A DNA stretch of 7,350 nucleotides. It comes from an uncultured Collinsella sp. (GTDB lineage: Bacteria > Actinomycetota > Coriobacteriia > Coriobacteriales > Coriobacteriaceae). Location of the stretch: assembly GCA_905204635.1 (NCBI GenBank), contig CAJLAN010000077.1:1-7350 (forward strand), read 5' to 3'. This document shows positions 5,787 to 7,350 of this stretch, in pieces (the first letter of the stretch is position 1; each line of letters starts with the position of its first letter). A model generated the notes under the pieces. The model ran no database searches. It was not told where the DNA came from and was given only the letters and a program-made list of their open reading frames with translations. The position numbers and the translations under genes are program-made.

Positions 5787-6783
5787 ATTCGCTCGAGCCG
5801 GAATCGGTCGTCTCGGACGTGTCGGAACTGTCATCCGAGCTCTCGTCCTTCGTCTTGGTCGCAGCATCGCGCGACGTTCCCTGCGGCGTGCTGTTGGCCG
5901 TGCTCACGTCCTCATCCGAGGCCGACTGTTCGTCGGTCAGCGAGGTGATGACCAGCACTTCCTCGTTGTTCTCGGCCGTGGTCTGGGCGCGCACCACAAT
6001 GGTGTAGTACACGTCGTTTGCCGATTTCTCGACCGACGAGACGGTGCCGAGCGGTAGACCCTTGGGGAACACACCGCCAATGCCCGAGGTCACGATGATG
6101 TCGCCAACCTTAACATCGGAGTCGACGCTCACGTACTCAAGACGCAGCGTGCCGTCAGCCTGACCCTGCAGCATGCCTTGGGCGCGCGTGTCCTGCACCA
6201 TAGCGGACACGCCCGAGTTCTCGTCGCCAATCAGGCGCACGGTGGACGTCTTGGCCGAGACTTCGATGATCTGGCCGATAACACCGGCCGAACTCGTCAC
6301 AGGCATGTTGATGGTAAGGCCGTCGGCAGAGCCCTTGTCGATGGTGACGGTCGAGGTCCAGGCATCGCCCGAGGCACCAACAATACGAGCTGCGGTCGAT
6401 TTGAGGTTATAGGTCGACTGCAGGCCGACCAGCCCCTCCAGACGCTCGGCGGTCTTTTGAGCCTCGGAGAGCTCAGCAACCTTAGAGGTCAGTTCCTCGT
6501 TTTGCTTCTTAAGATCGTCAAGCGTGTCCTGCGACGCCGTAAGGTTAGAGAACACGTTGCCGATCGCATTGAAGGGAGCCGCCACAGCCGAGCCCACAAA
6601 GCGCACCGGCGAGGTAATCGTCGTTACGCCCGAACGCACGGCATGAATCGGTCCTGCCTCGCCCTCGCGGATGTAAAACGTGAGCAGCAACACCGAAATC
6701 AGGCTGAAAACAATCAACGGGCGCATACCCGTTGATTGTCGCTTGGTATTCAGATTTGTGGAGAAACCCGAAGATCGTGCCAA
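5785..6783 (-). CDS. mreC: MreC, elongasome scaffold protein
   Basis: A 332-residue bitopic membrane protein that links MreB and RodA-PBP2 outside the membrane. A 21-residue basic cytoplasmic N-terminus precedes one membrane helix at 23-38 (LIVFSLISVLLLTFYI). A coiled coil follows at about 84-120 (DDLKKQNEELTSKVAELSEA). The double beta-barrel domain covers about 128-282 and includes the family signature TSGIGGVFPKGLPLGTV at 232-248. The last 50 residues form a Ser/Thr/Asp/Glu-rich tail, probably disordered and outside the cell. The start is TTG, supported by AAGGTGG 7 nt upstream and an in-frame stop a few codons further up. Internal Met20 has no clear ribosome site and lies in the loop of a strong stem-loop. 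The gap to mreB is 21 nt and to mreD 11 nt. Confidence 0.95.
   Translation of the reverse strand: MARSSGFSTNLNTKRQSTGMRPLIVFSLISVLLLTFYIREGEAGPIHAVRSGVTTITSPVRFVGSAVAAPFNAIGNVFSNLTASQDTLDDLKKQNEELTSKVAELSEAQKTAERLEGLVGLQSTYNLKSTAARIVGASGDAWTSTVTIDKGSADGLTINMPVTSSAGVIGQIIEVSAKTSTVRLIGDENSGVSAMVQDTRAQGMLQGQADGTLRLEYVSVDSDVKVGDIIVTSGIGGVFPKGLPLGTVSSVEKSANDVYYTIVVRAQTTAENNEEVLVITSLTDEQSASDEDVSTANSTPQGTSRDAATKTKDESSDDSSDTSETTDSGSSE
6710..6739 (-). repeat. Perfect 12-bp inverted repeat (stem-loop) in the 5' part of mreC
   Basis: On the minus strand, arm ACAATCAACGGG, loop TATGCG and arm CCCGTTGATTGT form a 12-bp stem with no mismatch and a 6-nt loop. It covers codons 15-25 of mreC, starts 44 nt from the first base of the TTG start, and is followed by TTTC. 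The internal ATG of Met20 lies in the loop. It could act as an RNA hairpin affecting translation, RNA decay or transcription pausing, or as a DNA palindrome for a dimeric regulator. The pairing is directly visible; the role is inferred. Confidence 0.8.
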
Positions 6784-6790
6784 ATGGAAT

Positions 6791-6797
6791 CCACCTT
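6791..6797 (-). promoter_or_regulatory. mreC ribosome binding site deciding a TTG start
   Basis: AAGGTGG lies 7 nt before TTG at 6783. No ATG or GTG in frame lies between this site and the codon, and a stop in frame closes the reading frame just upstream. This makes TTG the best start, ahead of the internal ATG at codon 20. Confidence 0.7.
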
Positions 6798-6804
6798 TTG
6801 GAAA

Positions 6805-7350
6805 TTAAGCATTGGTCTGGACGAAGCCGCCATCAAACGCATTGGCCTCGAGCACGCGGGCACAGCCGTTAACGACGTTATCGAGCGCCGTGGGGCTGAC
6901 GTTGACCGAAACGCCGGTCTCATCGCGCAGGCGCACGTCGAGACCGCGCAGCAGCGCGCCGCCACCAGTCAGCAAAATGCCGTAGTACATAAGGTCCGAG
7001 GCAAGATCGGGCGGCGTGGCATCGAGTGCGTCCTTGACGGCCTTGGCCATCTCGTCGAGCGGCTTGTTGAGTGCGCGACGAATCTCCTCGCTCTCGATGC
7101 GTACGGTCTTGGGCAGACCGGTGATCACGTCGCGGCCGTTGACCTCGACGTCGAGCTCGTCCTTGAGCGGCACGGCGGAACCGACCTTGATCTTGATGTC
7201 CTCTGCCGTACGCTCGCCGATGGCCAGGTTGTAGGCATCTCGAACGTGCGTGAGGATAGCCTGATCGAACTCGTCGCCGGCAATACGGATGGACTGCGAG
7301 ACGACGATGCCGCCCATAGCAATAACGGCAACCTCGGTGGGACCGCCGCC
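6805..7350 (-). CDS. mreB: MreB, actin-like cell-shape protein, C-terminal half (runs off the window)
   Basis: 181 codons and the TAA stop are visible; the reading frame is open at position 7350, so the true start lies outside. MreB usually has about 335-350 residues, so roughly the second half is present. It polymerises on ATP at the inner membrane face and steers wall synthesis. Visible landmarks are the end of the phosphate-2 loop (GGGPTEVAVIAMGG, where most homologues have Thr instead of Pro), GIVVSQSIRIAGDEFDQAI, YNLAIGERTAEDIKIKVGSA, and the adenosine motif GILLTGGGALLRGLD. The C-terminus closes after a short FVQTNA tail. It is the first gene seen in the operon order and lies 21 nt from mreC. 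The ATG at 7317 is an internal methionine, not a start. Confidence 0.96.
   Translation of the reverse strand, partial: GGGPTEVAVIAMGGIVVSQSIRIAGDEFDQAILTHVRDAYNLAIGERTAEDIKIKVGSAVPLKDELDVEVNGRDVITGLPKTVRIESEEIRRALNKPLDEMAKAVKDALDATPPDLASDLMYYGILLTGGGALLRGLDVRLRDETGVSVNVSPTALDNVVNGCARVLEANAFDGGFVQTNA

Larger units (their letters stand above)
1..7350 (-). other. Elongasome operon mreB-mreC-mreD-mrdA-rodA-DUF697-radical SAM
   Basis: All seven genes point the same way. Stop-to-start gaps in order are 21, 11, 13, 9, 18 and 10 nt. No gap could hold a normal promoter or an intrinsic terminator, so one transcript starting beyond position 7350 is the simplest reading. Unlike many Firmicutes loci, no minC, minD or minE lies between the PBP2 gene and rodA. 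Confidence 0.8.

Noticed and set aside
6178..6735. Plus-strand open frame opposite mreC
   Set aside because: Arg- and His-rich shadow with no domain; MreC on the other strand is secure.
7144..7155. Perfect 12-bp palindrome CTCGACGTCGAG in mreB
   Set aside because: It arises from consecutive Leu-Asp-Val-Glu codons in GC-rich code and has no loop or context suggesting a site.
6805..7317. A complete 170-residue gene starting at the ATG at 7317
   Set aside because: The reading frame is open to the window edge and the upstream residues match MreB, so this is an internal methionine of a partial gene.
1..7350. A novel defence, mobile or CRISPR system
   Set aside because: No repeats of array type, transposase, integrase, nuclease or toxin features; the genes form a conserved housekeeping operon with even base composition.

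Overview
The window is one tightly packed operon-like block. Every gene lies on the minus strand, so transcription runs from position 7350 towards position 1. In that order it holds the C-terminal half of mreB, then mreC, mreD, a class B penicillin-binding protein of the PBP2 type (mrdA), rodA, a DUF697-type gene of unknown function, and the N-terminal 309 codons of a TIGR03960-like radical SAM protein. No gap between genes exceeds about 25 bases, so there is no room for a separate promoter or terminator between genes. The operon promoter must lie beyond position 7350 unless there are promoters inside genes. I see no RNA gene, mobile element, CRISPR array or attachment site.

The base composition is GC-rich (roughly 60% by eye). 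Shine-Dalgarno sites are strong, TTG starts occur, and the order mreBCD - PBP2 - rodA - radical SAM resembles Gram-positive genomes, where the radical SAM gene often comes just before DUF2344, RNase E/G, rplU, rpmA and obg. The protein sequences look to me most like a Coriobacteriia actinobacterium (Collinsella, Olsenella or a relative). This is an inference from pattern memory, not a database result.

Five of the genes make the lateral cell-wall elongation machine (elongasome). MreB filaments under the membrane guide it, MreC and MreD link the filament to the wall enzymes, RodA polymerises glycan from lipid II, and PBP2 cross-links it. The DUF697-type gene sits directly behind rodA with its own strong ribosome site and is the least understood member. 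The radical SAM gene probably begins the next conserved block.

The window is mainly a conserved housekeeping locus and I do not see an unknown multi-gene system. The points most worth checking are: a perfect 12-bp stem-loop inside the start of mreC; a predicted Cys-Cys-His-Cys metal site in PBP2 with exactly the ligand spacing of a reported Gram-negative PBP2 zinc site; an additional N-terminal membrane segment in PBP2; a P-loop-less DUF697 protein tied to the elongasome; and TAG stop codons that form part of the next gene's ribosome site at four of the six junctions.
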